The notes: generated by a model from the letters alone, not told the origin. A stretch of 64,000 bases of DNA from JASJAR01 sp038530285 (GCA_038530285.1 JBCBCY010000001.1:124001-188000), one strand, 5' to 3'. Positions 7,839-17,063 are shown, counted from the first letter of the stretch. A program made the numbers and translations.

Positions 7839-9350
7839 TCACAAATCCATCAGCAGCCGGCGGGGATCCTCCAGCGCTTCCTTCACGCGCACCAAGAAGG
7901 TCACCGCCCCTTTGCCATCGACGATCCGGTGGTCATAGGACAGGGCCAGATACATCATCGGGCGGATCACAATCTCGCCGTTCACGACCATGGGCCGGTC
8001 CTGGATTTTGTGCATGCCCAAGATGCCAGACTGCGGCGGGTTGAGGATGGGCGAGGACATCAGCGAGCCATAAACCCCGCCGTTTGAAATCGTGAACGTG
8101 CCGCCCTGCATTTCGGCCATCGACAGTTTGCCGTCGCGCGCGCGCAGGCCCAGTTCGGCGATCTTCTTCTCAATTGCGGCGAAGCTCATCTGGTCGGCGT
8201 CGCGCACCACAGGCACCACGAGGCCATTGGGCGTGCCGACGGCGACGCCCATGTGCACGAACTTTTTGTAGACCACATCGGTGCCGTCGATCTCGGCGTT
8301 CACCTCGGGCACTTCGACCAGCGCGTGGCAGCAGGCTTTGGTGAAAAACGACATGAAGCCCAGTTTGGTGCCGTGTTTTTTCTCGAACAGGTCCTTGTAT
8401 TCGCGGCGCAGACCCATGACGGCGGACATGTCGACCTCATTATAGGTGGTCAGCATCGCAGCGGTATTCTGCGCGTCTTTCAGGCGACGCGCGATGGTCT
8501 GCCTGAGCCGCGTCATCTTCACGCGTTCTTCGCGCGACGCATCCTCGGCCGTGACAGGCGCGCGCACGGTGGCGGCGGGCGCGGCGGCGGCTGGCGTCGG
8601 GTTGGCCAGCGCTGTCTGCACGTCTTCCTTCATGATCCGCCCGTCTTTGCCCGAGCCTGTGACGCTGGCAGGATCAATGCCCTTTTCAGCCATCATCTTG
8701 TTGGCCGAGGGCGCGTTTTCGACGTCTCTGGTCGGGCCGGTTTCGGGACGCTCATGGTGTTCGACCGGTTCGTCCGAAACCTTGGCCGCCGGGGCGCCTG
8801 CGCCGCCAGAGATGACTGCAAGTTTTCCGGTGGCCTCGACTGTTGCCCCTTCGGCGGCGATGATTTCGGCCAGAACGCCCGAAGCGGGGCTGGGCACTTC
8901 GACCGAGACCTTGTCGGTTTCCAATTCGCACAGCATTTCGTCGGCCGCGACCGCGTCGCCCACGGCTTTGAACCAGGTCGAGACGGTCGCTTCGGTCACG
9001 CTTTCGCCCAAGGCTGGCACCATCACGTCAATGGCTTCGCCGGCGCTGTCTTCCTTGGCGGCCGGCGCAGGTGCGGGCTCGGCTTTTGCGGCAGGGGCCG
9101 CGGCGGCGTCTGCGCCTTCGGCCAGTGTTGCCAAAAGCGCGTCCGGCCCGACGGTTTCGCCTTCTGCGGCGACAATCTCGCCCAGGGTCCCGGCAGCGGG
9201 CGATGGGACTTCGACGGTCACCTTGTCGGTTTCCAGCTCGCACAGCATTTCGTCCACCGCCACGGCGTCACCGGGTTTCTTGAACCAAGTGGCCACTGTG
9301 GCTTCGGTGACGCTTTCGCCCAGGGCGGGAACGCGGATTTCAGTTGCCAT
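7839..9350 (-). CDS. sucB: 2-oxoglutarate dehydrogenase E2, dihydrolipoyllysine-residue succinyltransferase (two lipoyl domains)
   Basis: The E2 core of the 2-oxoglutarate dehydrogenase complex transfers the succinyl group from lipoamide to CoA. The 503-residue protein has two tandem lipoyl domains (about 1-77 and 105-180), each with ELETDK(V)xVEVPSP carrying the lipoylated Lys, joined by Ala/Pro-rich linkers. A peripheral-subunit-binding domain follows (APSANKMMAEKGIDPASV, about 218-250). The catalytic acyltransferase domain ends with LSYDHRIVDGKGA, including the catalytic His and Asp. Two lipoyl domains, where E. coli SucB has one, is common in Rhodobacterales. It starts four bases after the sucA stop and is clearly in the same operon. 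Confidence 0.96.
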   Translation of the reverse strand: MATEIRVPALGESVTEATVATWFKKPGDAVAVDEMLCELETDKVTVEVPSPAAGTLGEIVAAEGETVGPDALLATLAEGADAAAAPAAKAEPAPAPAAKEDSAGEAIDVMVPALGESVTEATVSTWFKAVGDAVAADEMLCELETDKVSVEVPSPASGVLAEIIAAEGATVEATGKLAVISGGAGAPAAKVSDEPVEHHERPETGPTRDVENAPSANKMMAEKGIDPASVTGSGKDGRIMKEDVQTALANPTPAAAAPAATVRAPVTAEDASREERVKMTRLRQTIARRLKDAQNTAAMLTTYNEVDMSAVMGLRREYKDLFEKKHGTKLGFMSFFTKACCHALVEVPEVNAEIDGTDVVYKKFVHMGVAVGTPNGLVVPVVRDADQMSFAAIEKKIAELGLRARDGKLSMAEMQGGTFTISNGGVYGSLMSSPILNPPQSGILGMHKIQDRPMVVNGEIVIRPMMYLALSYDHRIVDGKGAVTFLVRVKEALEDPRRLLMDL

Positions 9351-9354
9351 TATC

Positions 9355-12303
9355 TTATCCTTCGATCGTCAGCGCCTGGTCGACCAGGGCGGCTTGCTGA
9401 GCTTTGTGGGCAGAGGCCAGGCCTGTCGCGGGCGAGGCTGCGGCGTTCCGGCCCGCGTATTTGGCGCGGGTGTGTTTGGCGCCGATGCGTGTCAGAACCC
9501 ATTCGATGTTGGGGTCCATGAATGTCCAGCCGCCCTGATTTTTGGGCTCTTCCTGGCACCAGACAAAATCGGCGTTCGAGAAGCGCTTCAATTCGTTGAC
9601 CATCGACAGAGCCGGGAAGGGATAGAATTGTTCAACCCGCAAAAGATAGACATCCGTGAGGCCGCGTTTGTCACGCTCTTCCAGCAGGTCATAATAGACC
9701 TTGCCCGAACACAGCACGACGCGTTTGATCTTGTCATCGCTGACCAGATTGGTGTCGGACATGCCAAGCTGGGCATCGTCCCAAAGCACCCGGTGGAAGG
9801 ACGAGCCTTCGGTGAATTCTTCGGCGCGGCTGACCGCCATTTTGTTGCGCAAAAGCGATTTCGGCGTCATCAGAACCAGCGGTTTGCGGTAGTCGCGGTG
9901 AAGCTGGCGGCGCAGGATGTGAAAGTAGTTCGCAGGCGTGGTGCAATTGGCGACGATCCAGTTGTCTTCGGCACACATCTGCAAAAACCGTTCCAGCCGG
10001 GCTGAGGAGTGTTCGGGCCCCTGACCTTCAAACCCATGGGGCAGAAGCATCACCAACCCCGACATGCGAAGCCACTTGCGTTCGCCCGAGGAGATGAACT
10101 GATCAAACATGATCTGCGCGCCATTGGCAAAGTCGCCAAACTGCGCTTCCCAGAGTGTCAGCGCATTGGGTTCTGCCAGTGAGTAGCCGTATTCGAACCC
10201 CAAAACGGCATATTCGGAAAGCATAGAATCGATGACTTCATATTGCGCTTGGCCCGCGCGGATATGGTTCATCGGATAGTATTTCTCTTCTGTGTCCTGA
10301 TCGACAAAGGCCGAATGGCGCTGGGAAAACGTGCCGCGCGTGCTGTCCTGGCCCGACAGGCGGACCGGATAGCCTTCGGTAAGCAACGACCCAAACGCAA
10401 TGGCTTCCGCGGTGGCCCAGTCGAACCCTGTGCCGGTCTCAAACATCTTGCGTTTGGCATCGAGAAGCCGCCCGACGGTCTTATGGACCTTGTGGCCTTC
10501 AGGGGCAGTTGTCAGCGCGCGGCCGATTTCAGCCATGGTGGCTTCGGGGATGGCCGTCTGGCCGCGTTCATAATCGTCGCCTTCGCGGTCCAGATGCGAC
10601 CAGCGCCCGTCAAGCCAATCGGCCTTGTTGGGTTTGTAGGTTTTGCCGGCCTCAAATTCATCATTCAGATAGGCCTGGAAGCTGGCCTTCATATCCTCAA
10701 TCTCGCCTTCGGGGATCAGCCCGTCGCGCACCAGCCGTTCGGTGTACAAAGACAGCGTTGTCTTGTGGCCCTTGATGCGGGTGTACATCGCGGGGTTGGT
10801 GAACATCGGCTCGTCGCCTTCGTTGTGGCCAAACCGGCGGTAGCAAAAGATATCGATCACCACGTCGCGGTGGAACTTCTGGCGGAATTCCGTGGCGACC
10901 TTGGCGGCGTGCACCACGGCTTCGGGATCATCGCCGTTCACATGAAAGATCGGCGCTTCGACCATCAGCGCGATGTCTGTGGGGTAGGGCGAAGAGCGTG
11001 ACTTATGCGGTGCGGTGGTGAACCCGATCTGGTTGTTGACGACGATATGGATCGTGCCGCCGGTCTTGTGACCCTTAAGCCCCGACAGACCGAAGCATTC
11101 GGCGACCACACCTTGGCCTGCGAAAGCCGCATCGCCGTGCAGAAGGATCGTCAATGCCTGGGTCCGGTCCTGGTCCTTGATCTGGTCTTGCTTGGCGCGG
11201 GTCTTGCCCAGACAGACCGGGTTCACGGCCTCAAGGTGGCTGGGGTTTGCCGTCAGCGACAGGTGGACGTTATTGCCGTCAAATTCGCGGTCCGACGAGG
11301 CGCCCAGGTGATATTTCACATCGCCCGACCCATCGACATCTTCGGGTTTGAAGCTGCCGCCCTGGAATTCGTTGAAAATGGCTTTGTAAGGCTTGCCCAT
11401 GACATTGGCCAACACGCTAAGCCGGCCCCGGTGGGGCATGCCGACAACGATGTCGCGAATGCCCAAAGCGCCGCCCCGTTTGATGATTTGTTCCATCGCG
11501 GGGATCAGCGCTTCGCCACCATCGAGGCCAAAACGTTTGGTGCCGGTGTATTTCACATGCAGGAATTTCTCAAAACCCTCGGCTTCGACCAGCTTGTTCA
11601 GGATCGCTTTGCGCCCTTCGCGGGTGAAACCGATTTCCTTGCCGAACCCTTCGATGCGTTCTTTCAGCCAACCGGCTTCCTCGGGGTTGGAAATGTGCAT
11701 GTATTGCAGCGCGAAGGTGCCGCAATAGGTGCGTTTGACGATGGCGATGATCTCGCGCATCGAGGCCATTTCAAGCCCCAGTACGTTGTCGATGAAAATC
11801 GGGCGGTCCATGTCGGCTTCAGTGAAGCCGTAGGATTTGGGGTCCAACTCGGGGTGGTTGGACGCGTCGCGCATCCCCAACGGGTCAAGGTCAGCGGCCA
11901 GATGGCCCCGGATGCGGTAGGCGCGGATGAGCATCAGCGCGCGCAAGGAATCCAGCACCGCCTGGCGGGCCTGTTCGTCGCTGATCGCCGCACCCTTTTC
12001 GGCGGCCTTGGCTTTGATTTTCTCGACTTGTTTCTCGGGTTCGGCCCATTGGCCGTCGAGGGCGGAGGTGACCTCATCCGCTGGTGCTGGCGGCCAGTCG
12101 GCGCGCGCCCAGGAGGGGCCAGCCGCTTCGCGCTTGGCGTCGATTTCCGCGTCGCCCAATTCTTTGAAGAACGCTTGCCAGTTTTCGTCGACCGCCGCGG
12201 GGTTTTCTGCGTAACGGGCATAAAGCTGTTCGACATAGGCCGCGTTGTGGCCCTGCAAAAACGATGAGGCTTTGAAGATATCGTTGGGGGATTGTTCGGT
12301 CAT
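9355..12303 (-). CDS. sucA: 2-oxoglutarate dehydrogenase E1 component
   Basis: A thiamine-diphosphate enzyme of 982 residues that decarboxylates 2-oxoglutarate and succinylates the lipoyl arm of SucB. The N-terminal E2-binding segment (FLQGHNAAYVEQLYARY..NWQAFF) is present. The core shows VVGMPHRGRLSVLANVMGKP and the ThDP/Mg site GDAAFAGQGVVAE with NNQIGFTT. The C-terminal transketolase-like pyrimidine domain contains LLPHGFEGQGPEHSSARLERFLQ. Full length. The ATG overlaps the stop of the upstream DUF805 gene (ATGA), and sucB follows after four bases. Confidence 0.97.
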   Translation of the reverse strand: MTEQSPNDIFKASSFLQGHNAAYVEQLYARYAENPAAVDENWQAFFKELGDAEIDAKREAAGPSWARADWPPAPADEVTSALDGQWAEPEKQVEKIKAKAAEKGAAISDEQARQAVLDSLRALMLIRAYRIRGHLAADLDPLGMRDASNHPELDPKSYGFTEADMDRPIFIDNVLGLEMASMREIIAIVKRTYCGTFALQYMHISNPEEAGWLKERIEGFGKEIGFTREGRKAILNKLVEAEGFEKFLHVKYTGTKRFGLDGGEALIPAMEQIIKRGGALGIRDIVVGMPHRGRLSVLANVMGKPYKAIFNEFQGGSFKPEDVDGSGDVKYHLGASSDREFDGNNVHLSLTANPSHLEAVNPVCLGKTRAKQDQIKDQDRTQALTILLHGDAAFAGQGVVAECFGLSGLKGHKTGGTIHIVVNNQIGFTTAPHKSRSSPYPTDIALMVEAPIFHVNGDDPEAVVHAAKVATEFRQKFHRDVVIDIFCYRRFGHNEGDEPMFTNPAMYTRIKGHKTTLSLYTERLVRDGLIPEGEIEDMKASFQAYLNDEFEAGKTYKPNKADWLDGRWSHLDREGDDYERGQTAIPEATMAEIGRALTTAPEGHKVHKTVGRLLDAKRKMFETGTGFDWATAEAIAFGSLLTEGYPVRLSGQDSTRGTFSQRHSAFVDQDTEEKYYPMNHIRAGQAQYEVIDSMLSEYAVLGFEYGYSLAEPNALTLWEAQFGDFANGAQIMFDQFISSGERKWLRMSGLVMLLPHGFEGQGPEHSSARLERFLQMCAEDNWIVANCTTPANYFHILRRQLHRDYRKPLVLMTPKSLLRNKMAVSRAEEFTEGSSFHRVLWDDAQLGMSDTNLVSDDKIKRVVLCSGKVYYDLLEERDKRGLTDVYLLRVEQFYPFPALSMVNELKRFSNADFVWCQEEPKNQGGWTFMDPNIEWVLTRIGAKHTRAKYAGRNAAASPATGLASAHKAQQAALVDQALTIEG

Positions 12304-12872
12304 TTGAATACCTCTGGAAGGTCAGCGGTGTTTGCGGGGTCAAACGGGTTTGGGCCGTATTTGTTTGGGCCGGGCTCGGAGGGTCTTGTGAGCCAGTAGA
12401 TACCAAGCAGAATCGAAGCCAAAAGAAGAACGAACGCGAAGGCAAATCCGCCATCGCTTTCCACGCGGATCGCGCCGGTTGCGCGAAGCGTTTCTGAAAA
12501 CGTCGCCCATCCGACTGCGGAAACAATAGACCAGAGAATGAAGGCAATCAGGACGAGCCAAGGTAAATAGGGTAAATATCCCGCCCGACCTGAGTCATGC
12601 ATTCTGCGCCACCCGACTGCGATATGGGGCACGACTGTTGCAAGGAAGAAAACATCCCCGATCCGGCCATCGTTGTAGCTTCGGCCAACAACTTGTCCGG
12701 TGTTTGGATTCACACGAATTTCTGGACCGAACAGCATTGAGTTGACAACAACAGCGACCAACTGGCCCAAGAACAAGAACAACACGAAGTACCAGAACTC
12801 CGAGCGGGGCGCGCGGCCGGAGAAGGTGAAGTACTTTCGAAAACAGGTGCGAACGGCCTCGGTAAACCCCAT
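12300..12872 (-). CDS. DUF805 membrane protein
   Basis: A 190-residue membrane protein of the DUF805 family. The N-terminal hallmark is FRKYFTFSGRAPRSEFWYFVLF, followed by a membrane helix. A WRRMHDSGRAG motif near residue 90, also typical of the family, precedes two further helices. Function is unknown. The ATG at 12872 is chosen over the GTG one codon upstream. Its stop overlaps the sucA start (ATGA), so it heads the sucA-sucB unit, and it is separated from sucD by a short REP-type repeat pair. The coupling suggests co-expression, not a proven role in 2-oxoglutarate oxidation. Confidence 0.87.
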   Translation of the reverse strand: MGFTEAVRTCFRKYFTFSGRAPRSEFWYFVLFLFLGQLVAVVVNSMLFGPEIRVNPNTGQVVGRSYNDGRIGDVFFLATVVPHIAVGWRRMHDSGRAGYLPYLPWLVLIAFILWSIVSAVGWATFSETLRATGAIRVESDGGFAFAFVLLLASILLGIYWLTRPSEPGPNKYGPNPFDPANTADLPEVFK

Positions 12873-12893
12873 CACGCGACCCCCATCAACGCC

Positions 12894-12949
12894 GTAGGCC
12901 GGGCTTCAGCCCGGCACCGGTTGGCCAGCCAGGCGGACGCCTGACCTAC
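12894..12949. repeat. REP doublet (REPIN-like) with inverted GTAGG heads
   Basis: Two short hairpins face each other. The left one starts GTAGG and folds as GCCGGGC-TTCA-GCCCGGC. The right one, read on the minus strand, starts GTAGG and folds as CAGGCG-TC-CGCCTG. The GTAG head plus imperfect palindrome is the hallmark of REP elements mobilised by RAYT transposases. It lies in the only gap between sucD and the DUF805-sucA-sucB genes and could attenuate or stabilise mRNA there. No RAYT gene is in the window. Confidence 0.7.
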
Positions 12950-12966
12950 AAGGGCGTGTGACCGTG

Positions 12967-13848
12967 TCACCCGATGGCCTCAACCACGGCTTCACCCAGG
13001 CTCGCAGGGCTTTCGGCCACCACGATGCCGGCCGATTTCATTGCCTCGATCTTGTCGTCCGCGCCACCTTTGCCGCCGGCGACAATGGCACCGGCGTGGC
13101 CCATGCGCCGACCCGGAGGGGCCGTGCGGCCTGCGATGAACCCTGCTGTCGGTTTCCAGCGGCCTTTTTTCTTTTCATCGGCCAGGAACTGCGCGGCTTC
13201 TTCTTCGGCGGACCCGCCGATTTCGCCGATCATGATGATCGACTGGGTTTCGTCATCGGCCAGGAACCATTCCAGCACGTCAATATGCTCGGTCCCTTTG
13301 ATCGGGTCGCCGCCGATGCCGACGCAGGTCGATTGGCCAAGCCCCACGTCCGAGGTTTGCTTGACCGCCTCATAGGTCAGCGTGCCCGACCGCGAGACAA
13401 CCCCGACCGAGCCTTTCTGGTGGATATGGCCCGGCATGATGCCGATTTTGCATTCGTCGGGCGTGATCACACCGGGGCAGTTTGGCCCGATCAGGATGGT
13501 TTTGGATGTTTCCAGCGCGCGCTTGACCTTCATCATGTCCAGAACCGGGATGCCTTCGGTGATGCAGCACACCAGCGGGATTTCGGCATCAATCGCTTCT
13601 AGGATCGAGTCTGCCGCAAAAGGCGGCGGCACGTAGATGACGGACGCGTTTGCCCCGGTTTTGGCAACCGCCTCATGGCAGGAATTGAACACCGGCAGGT
13701 CGAGATGGGTCTGGCCGCCTTTGCCGGGCGTCACGCCGCCGACCATCTGGGTGCCATAGGCGATGGCCTGTTCGGAATGGAACGTACCCTGGCTGCCGGT
13801 GAAGCCCTGGCAGATGACTTTGGTGGATTTGTCGACGAGGACGGACAT
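12967..13848 (-). CDS. sucD: Succinate-CoA ligase (ADP-forming), alpha subunit
   Basis: The 293-residue alpha subunit of succinyl-CoA synthetase makes ATP or GTP from succinyl-CoA in the TCA cycle. The CoA-binding Rossmann domain starts with VDKSTKVICQGFTGSQGTFHSEQAI. The CoA ligase domain has the active-site His in GRTAPPGRRMGHAGAIV near residue 250, plus IGPNCPGV and SRSGTLTYEAV. Full length. A clear Shine-Dalgarno AAGGAGCC precedes the ATG. It follows sucC with a small secreted-protein gene inserted between the two subunits, an unusual spacing since sucC and sucD are normally adjacent. Confidence 0.97.
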   Translation of the reverse strand: MSVLVDKSTKVICQGFTGSQGTFHSEQAIAYGTQMVGGVTPGKGGQTHLDLPVFNSCHEAVAKTGANASVIYVPPPFAADSILEAIDAEIPLVCCITEGIPVLDMMKVKRALETSKTILIGPNCPGVITPDECKIGIMPGHIHQKGSVGVVSRSGTLTYEAVKQTSDVGLGQSTCVGIGGDPIKGTEHIDVLEWFLADDETQSIIMIGEIGGSAEEEAAQFLADEKKKGRWKPTAGFIAGRTAPPGRRMGHAGAIVAGGKGGADDKIEAMKSAGIVVAESPASLGEAVVEAIG

Positions 13849-13870
13849 TGGGGTAGGCTCCTTCGTGAGG

Positions 13871-14392
13871 CTATTGGGGCGAACGCAGGCGTTCGACGTT
13901 CATGTAAGTTTCAGTGCCGTTCGGACCGGGGCGGGTGCCCACCTGGACGACGGCGACTTTTCTTGGGTTCAGGCGGCGGGCGGCGACAAGGGCTACGCCG
14001 GGGATGGTTTGGAAGGTCGCGGGAACGTCTGCGGGGGTGCGGATGCCTTCGGCGTCCAGCCCGGCGGTGACGGCGGCGGTTGCCGCGTCGATTTGGGCCC
14101 CGTCGAACGACACCTCGCAGCGCCGGTCGGTGCCGGGTGTCGCGGGGCGGCCTGTGGCGGGCGAGGGCGCGGCAGAGGTGAAAGGATTGGTGTCGTAGAA
14201 GTCGTACCGCACGCCAGGCAGACCCAGCCGCGTTTCGGCGTGGGCTGCGGTCATGGTTGGGCGAAAACAGTTTTCGGCAAAGGCGGACATGGCGGCGTCC
14301 GAGGCCTGGGCAGGTCCGGACTGCGATAGCAACAAAGCCATCACTCCGGCGCCTCGCCCAAACACAATCGCGCTTCGTGCACGCGCCATCAT
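13871..14392 (-). CDS. Small secreted protein inserted between sucC and sucD, unknown function
   Basis: About 173 residues with an Arg-rich N-terminus, a hydrophobic stretch (SAIVFGRGAGVMALLLS) and a likely cleavage near AQA-SDA, so exported. The mature part has two Cys residues (AENCFRP and DRRCEVSF) that could pair in the periplasm, and an RLGLPGVRYDFYDTNPF segment. No family is recognised. The ATG at 14392 lies two bases after the sucC stop, which strongly suggests translational coupling; the frame extends upstream into sucC but that part is not credible. The gene ends 22 bases before the sucD start. Its conserved-looking placement inside succinyl-CoA ligase genes is notable, but the role is unknown. 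Confidence 0.72.
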   Translation of the reverse strand: MMARARSAIVFGRGAGVMALLLSQSGPAQASDAAMSAFAENCFRPTMTAAHAETRLGLPGVRYDFYDTNPFTSAAPSPATGRPATPGTDRRCEVSFDGAQIDAATAAVTAGLDAEGIRTPADVPATFQTIPGVALVAARRLNPRKVAVVQVGTRPGPNGTETYMNVERLRSPQ

Positions 14393-14393
14393 C

Positions 14394-15587
14394 CTAGCCT
14401 TTGACCGCCTGCACGATCTTTTCGGCCCCGTCTTTGAGATCATCCGCCGCGATGACGTTCAGGCCGGAGGTGTTGATGATCTCTTTGCCCTTTTCGACGT
14501 TGGTGCCTTCCAGCCGCACTACGAGGGGCACTTCAAGACCAACTTCCTTCACGGCGGCGACCACGCCTTCGGCGATCACATCACAGCGCATGATGCCGCC
14601 GAAGATGTTCACCAAGATCCCTTTGACCTGCGGGTCGGACGTGATGATCTTAAAGGCTTCCGTCACCTTTTCCTTGGTGGCGCCGCCGCCCACGTCCAAA
14701 AAGTTGGCAGGCTCAGACCCATACAGCTTGATAATGTCCATCGTCGCCATGGCTAGGCCTGCGCCATTGACCATGCAGCCGATTTCACCGTCGAGTGCGA
14801 TATAGTTCAAGTCGAATTTCGACGCGGCAAGTTCCTTGGGGTCTTCTTCGGTCTCATCCCTGAGGGCCGCGATTTCGGGGTGGCGGTAGACCGCGTTGCC
14901 GTCAAACCCCATCTTCGCATCAAGGCATTTCAGATCGCCTGCATCAGTGACGATCAGGGGATTGATTTCCAACATCTCCATGTCTTTTTCGACAAAGAGC
15001 TTGTAAAGCGTGCCCATCAGCTTGACGCATTGTTTGACCTGCTGGCCTTCCAGACCCAGTTCGAACGCGATGCGGCGCCCATGATAGGGCTGGTAGCCGG
15101 TGGCGGGGTCCACGCTGAAGGACAAGATTTTCTCGGGCGTGCTTTCGGCGACCTCTTCGATGTCCATGCCGCCTTCGGTTGAGGCGACGAAGCTGACGCG
15201 CGAGGTTTGCCGGTCGACGAGCAGGGCCAGGTACATTTCGGTCTCAATGCCCGAACCATCTTCGATGTAGATCCGGTTGACCTGCTTGCCCGCATCGCCG
15301 GTCTGCTTGGTCACGAGTGTGCGGCCCAGCATCTTGCGGGCTTCCTCGGCGGCTTCGGATGCCGAGCGGGTCAAGCGCACACCGCCCTTTTCGCCGGCGT
15401 CGCTTTCCTTGAACGTGCCTTTGCCCCGGCCGCCGGCGTGGATTTGCGCCTTCACGACCCACATGGGACCGTCGAGTTCACCCGCGGCCGTTTTGGCATC
15501 TTCTGCCTTCAACACCGGGCGCCCGTCGGACACAGGTGCACCGTAGTCGCGCAAGAGAGATTTGGCTTGGTATTCGTGGATGTTCAC
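14394..15587 (-). CDS. sucC: Succinate-CoA ligase (ADP-forming), beta subunit
   Basis: The 397-residue ATP-grasp beta subunit of succinyl-CoA synthetase. It begins MNIHEYQAKSLLRDYGAPVSDG, carries the KAQIHAGGRGKG nucleotide-binding motif near residue 46, LEINPLIV in the metal site, and the C-terminal CoA-ligase segment NIFGGIMRCDVIAEG. Full length. It starts with GTG at 15587, with only a weak G-rich Shine-Dalgarno upstream. It is probably the first gene of the sucC-sucD-sucA-sucB-lpd transcript; the 156-bp gap upstream carries a pair of TGTGATCACA palindromes. Confidence 0.97.
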   Translation of the reverse strand: MNIHEYQAKSLLRDYGAPVSDGRPVLKAEDAKTAAGELDGPMWVVKAQIHAGGRGKGTFKESDAGEKGGVRLTRSASEAAEEARKMLGRTLVTKQTGDAGKQVNRIYIEDGSGIETEMYLALLVDRQTSRVSFVASTEGGMDIEEVAESTPEKILSFSVDPATGYQPYHGRRIAFELGLEGQQVKQCVKLMGTLYKLFVEKDMEMLEINPLIVTDAGDLKCLDAKMGFDGNAVYRHPEIAALRDETEEDPKELAASKFDLNYIALDGEIGCMVNGAGLAMATMDIIKLYGSEPANFLDVGGGATKEKVTEAFKIITSDPQVKGILVNIFGGIMRCDVIAEGVVAAVKEVGLEVPLVVRLEGTNVEKGKEIINTSGLNVIAADDLKDGAEKIVQAVKG

Positions 15588-15696
15588 GTCGGGCCCCCGG
15601 GAGGTTGGTGTCTTTGGGAAAGGCTAGACATGCCGGGGGTGATATGGGAACCCAAAACCACCTTGTTTCATTGCATTTGATGCAGTTTTCCGGTTT

Positions 15697-15727
15697 TGTG
15701 ATCACAGCTAGAAAAAGTGTGATCACA
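15697..15727. promoter_or_regulatory. Tandem operator upstream of sucC: two TGTGATCACA palindromes, 21 bp apart
   Basis: Perfect 10-bp palindromes TGTGATCACA occupy 15697-15706 and 15718-15727, with centres 21 bp apart (two helical turns). They lie 110-141 bp upstream of the sucC GTG and just downstream of the stop of the preceding secreted-protein gene. The same pair with the same spacing precedes sdhC. This looks like a cooperative binding site for one regulator. In Rhodobacter the GntR-type AkgR and LacI-type CceR are known TCA regulators; which, if any, binds here is not shown by the sequence. Confidence 0.75.
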
Positions 15728-15743
15728 AAATGGACGGCGGTGT

Positions 15744-17063
15744 TTAGTTCAGGAGAATCACAAACATTCCAGTCTGTCCGCGCACCAGTCGGCTGAACGC
15801 TCTCCAACTGTCGGTTCCCACGACCTCGCCCGGCCTTGCGTAAGGCAAGGCGGCCGCCCCTTGGGCCCATTCGACAATCGCGATCGGGGATGGGTCGCGC
15901 ACGTAAGCATCAAGATCGATCCCGAAGCCCGGCGCAAACCGCCAGAACGGCACCAACAGGTCGCCGTTCAGTGTACGTTCGAGGTCAGTTAGGACGTCAA
16001 GCCAGGCGGGACCGATTTCGCCAGGCAGTTCGATCCCCAAGGCTGCGGTTTGGTCGGGGTTGGGGATCCACTCGGCGGTGTTGTCGGTTTCCATCGCCAA
16101 CGCCTGCCAAAAGTCGCGGTTGTGGCCGACCATCGCAACGAAATGATCACGGGCCCGACCAATGTGCTGGGGGTCCGGCTGGTGGCGCAGGGTCTCAACA
16201 ACGATCGAGCCGATATCGACGGGGTCTGCGAACTGCCGGACCGGATTATTACCCCCTTGCAGCATTGCCGTGAGCCGCGCAGCTTCGGCATCCGTCATAT
16301 CGGGGTTCCTTTTGCGCAGGTCGCGAACGATCTGGTCCAGCGTATCGTCGCCGTGCATGGTGGCAAATTGGGCGGCAAAGGCGGCGCGGGCGGTGAGCAC
16401 CTTGTCGATTTCATCAGTTGGATCGAACGCAAGGACCAACTCACCCACGCCTTGTAAGACCTGCGCATAGGCCGCCAGCCAGTAAAGGTCGGCTTTGTCA
16501 AAGCGGATCGTTGCGCTGCGCGGATCGCGGGCATCTGGATTTTCAGCGCGCGCTTCGTTGAAACGGCGCAATTCAAACCGGCTCAGGACCAGCGGCAAAA
16601 CAATATCAACCAGACCCTCGCCGTCATCGCGCTGTCCGTTGACGTTTGCGTCAAACCACAGGTCCGGCAATGCGAGCGACACCGCCGGGTCAGCGTCCGC
16701 GGGAATGGCGTCCAGCGTGAGCGTGACCTGTGCGAGGTCCGTCACGAAGGCGGTGGTGATGTTGCGCACGGTTTCAGGCTGAAACGCCTCTGGTTCCGGG
16801 TTCGGTGGCAAATTGCCCTGAAACATCGGCAAGGGGAGCGTTGCACCTGACATCCCGTACGTCCAACGCGCTTGATACGCTTGTTCAATCGTTTCAAGAA
16901 ACAGGACCCCCGCAAGGGCAAACTGTTCGTCGGTCGTTGGATCACGGAGCGCTTCAAGAGCCTCGCGCGCGCCGGTCAGGCCAAGTGAGGCGATGTCCGA
17001 TGACACATCGGCGTTGGCTTTTGTAGTGATGACACAGGCAAGGCAGATCAGAATAGCGCGCAT
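15744..17063 (-). CDS. Large secreted protein of unknown function
   Basis: A 439-residue protein with a short signal peptide (MRAILICLACVITTKANA-DV) and no further membrane helices, so periplasmic or secreted. It is rich in Asp, Pro and Ala and contains a DANVNGQRDDGEG stretch near residue 160, a possible calcium-binding loop of the kind seen in extracellular proteins. No catalytic motif is recognised. It lies between mdh and sucC on the same strand, with hairpins or operators on both sides, so it may have its own transcription unit. A resemblance to imelysin-type proteins was considered but no HXXE motif was seen. Confidence 0.75.
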   Translation of the reverse strand: MRAILICLACVITTKANADVSSDIASLGLTGAREALEALRDPTTDEQFALAGVLFLETIEQAYQARWTYGMSGATLPLPMFQGNLPPNPEPEAFQPETVRNITTAFVTDLAQVTLTLDAIPADADPAVSLALPDLWFDANVNGQRDDGEGLVDIVLPLVLSRFELRRFNEARAENPDARDPRSATIRFDKADLYWLAAYAQVLQGVGELVLAFDPTDEIDKVLTARAAFAAQFATMHGDDTLDQIVRDLRKRNPDMTDAEAARLTAMLQGGNNPVRQFADPVDIGSIVVETLRHQPDPQHIGRARDHFVAMVGHNRDFWQALAMETDNTAEWIPNPDQTAALGIELPGEIGPAWLDVLTDLERTLNGDLLVPFWRFAPGFGIDLDAYVRDPSPIAIVEWAQGAAALPYARPGEVVGTDSWRAFSRLVRGQTGMFVILLN

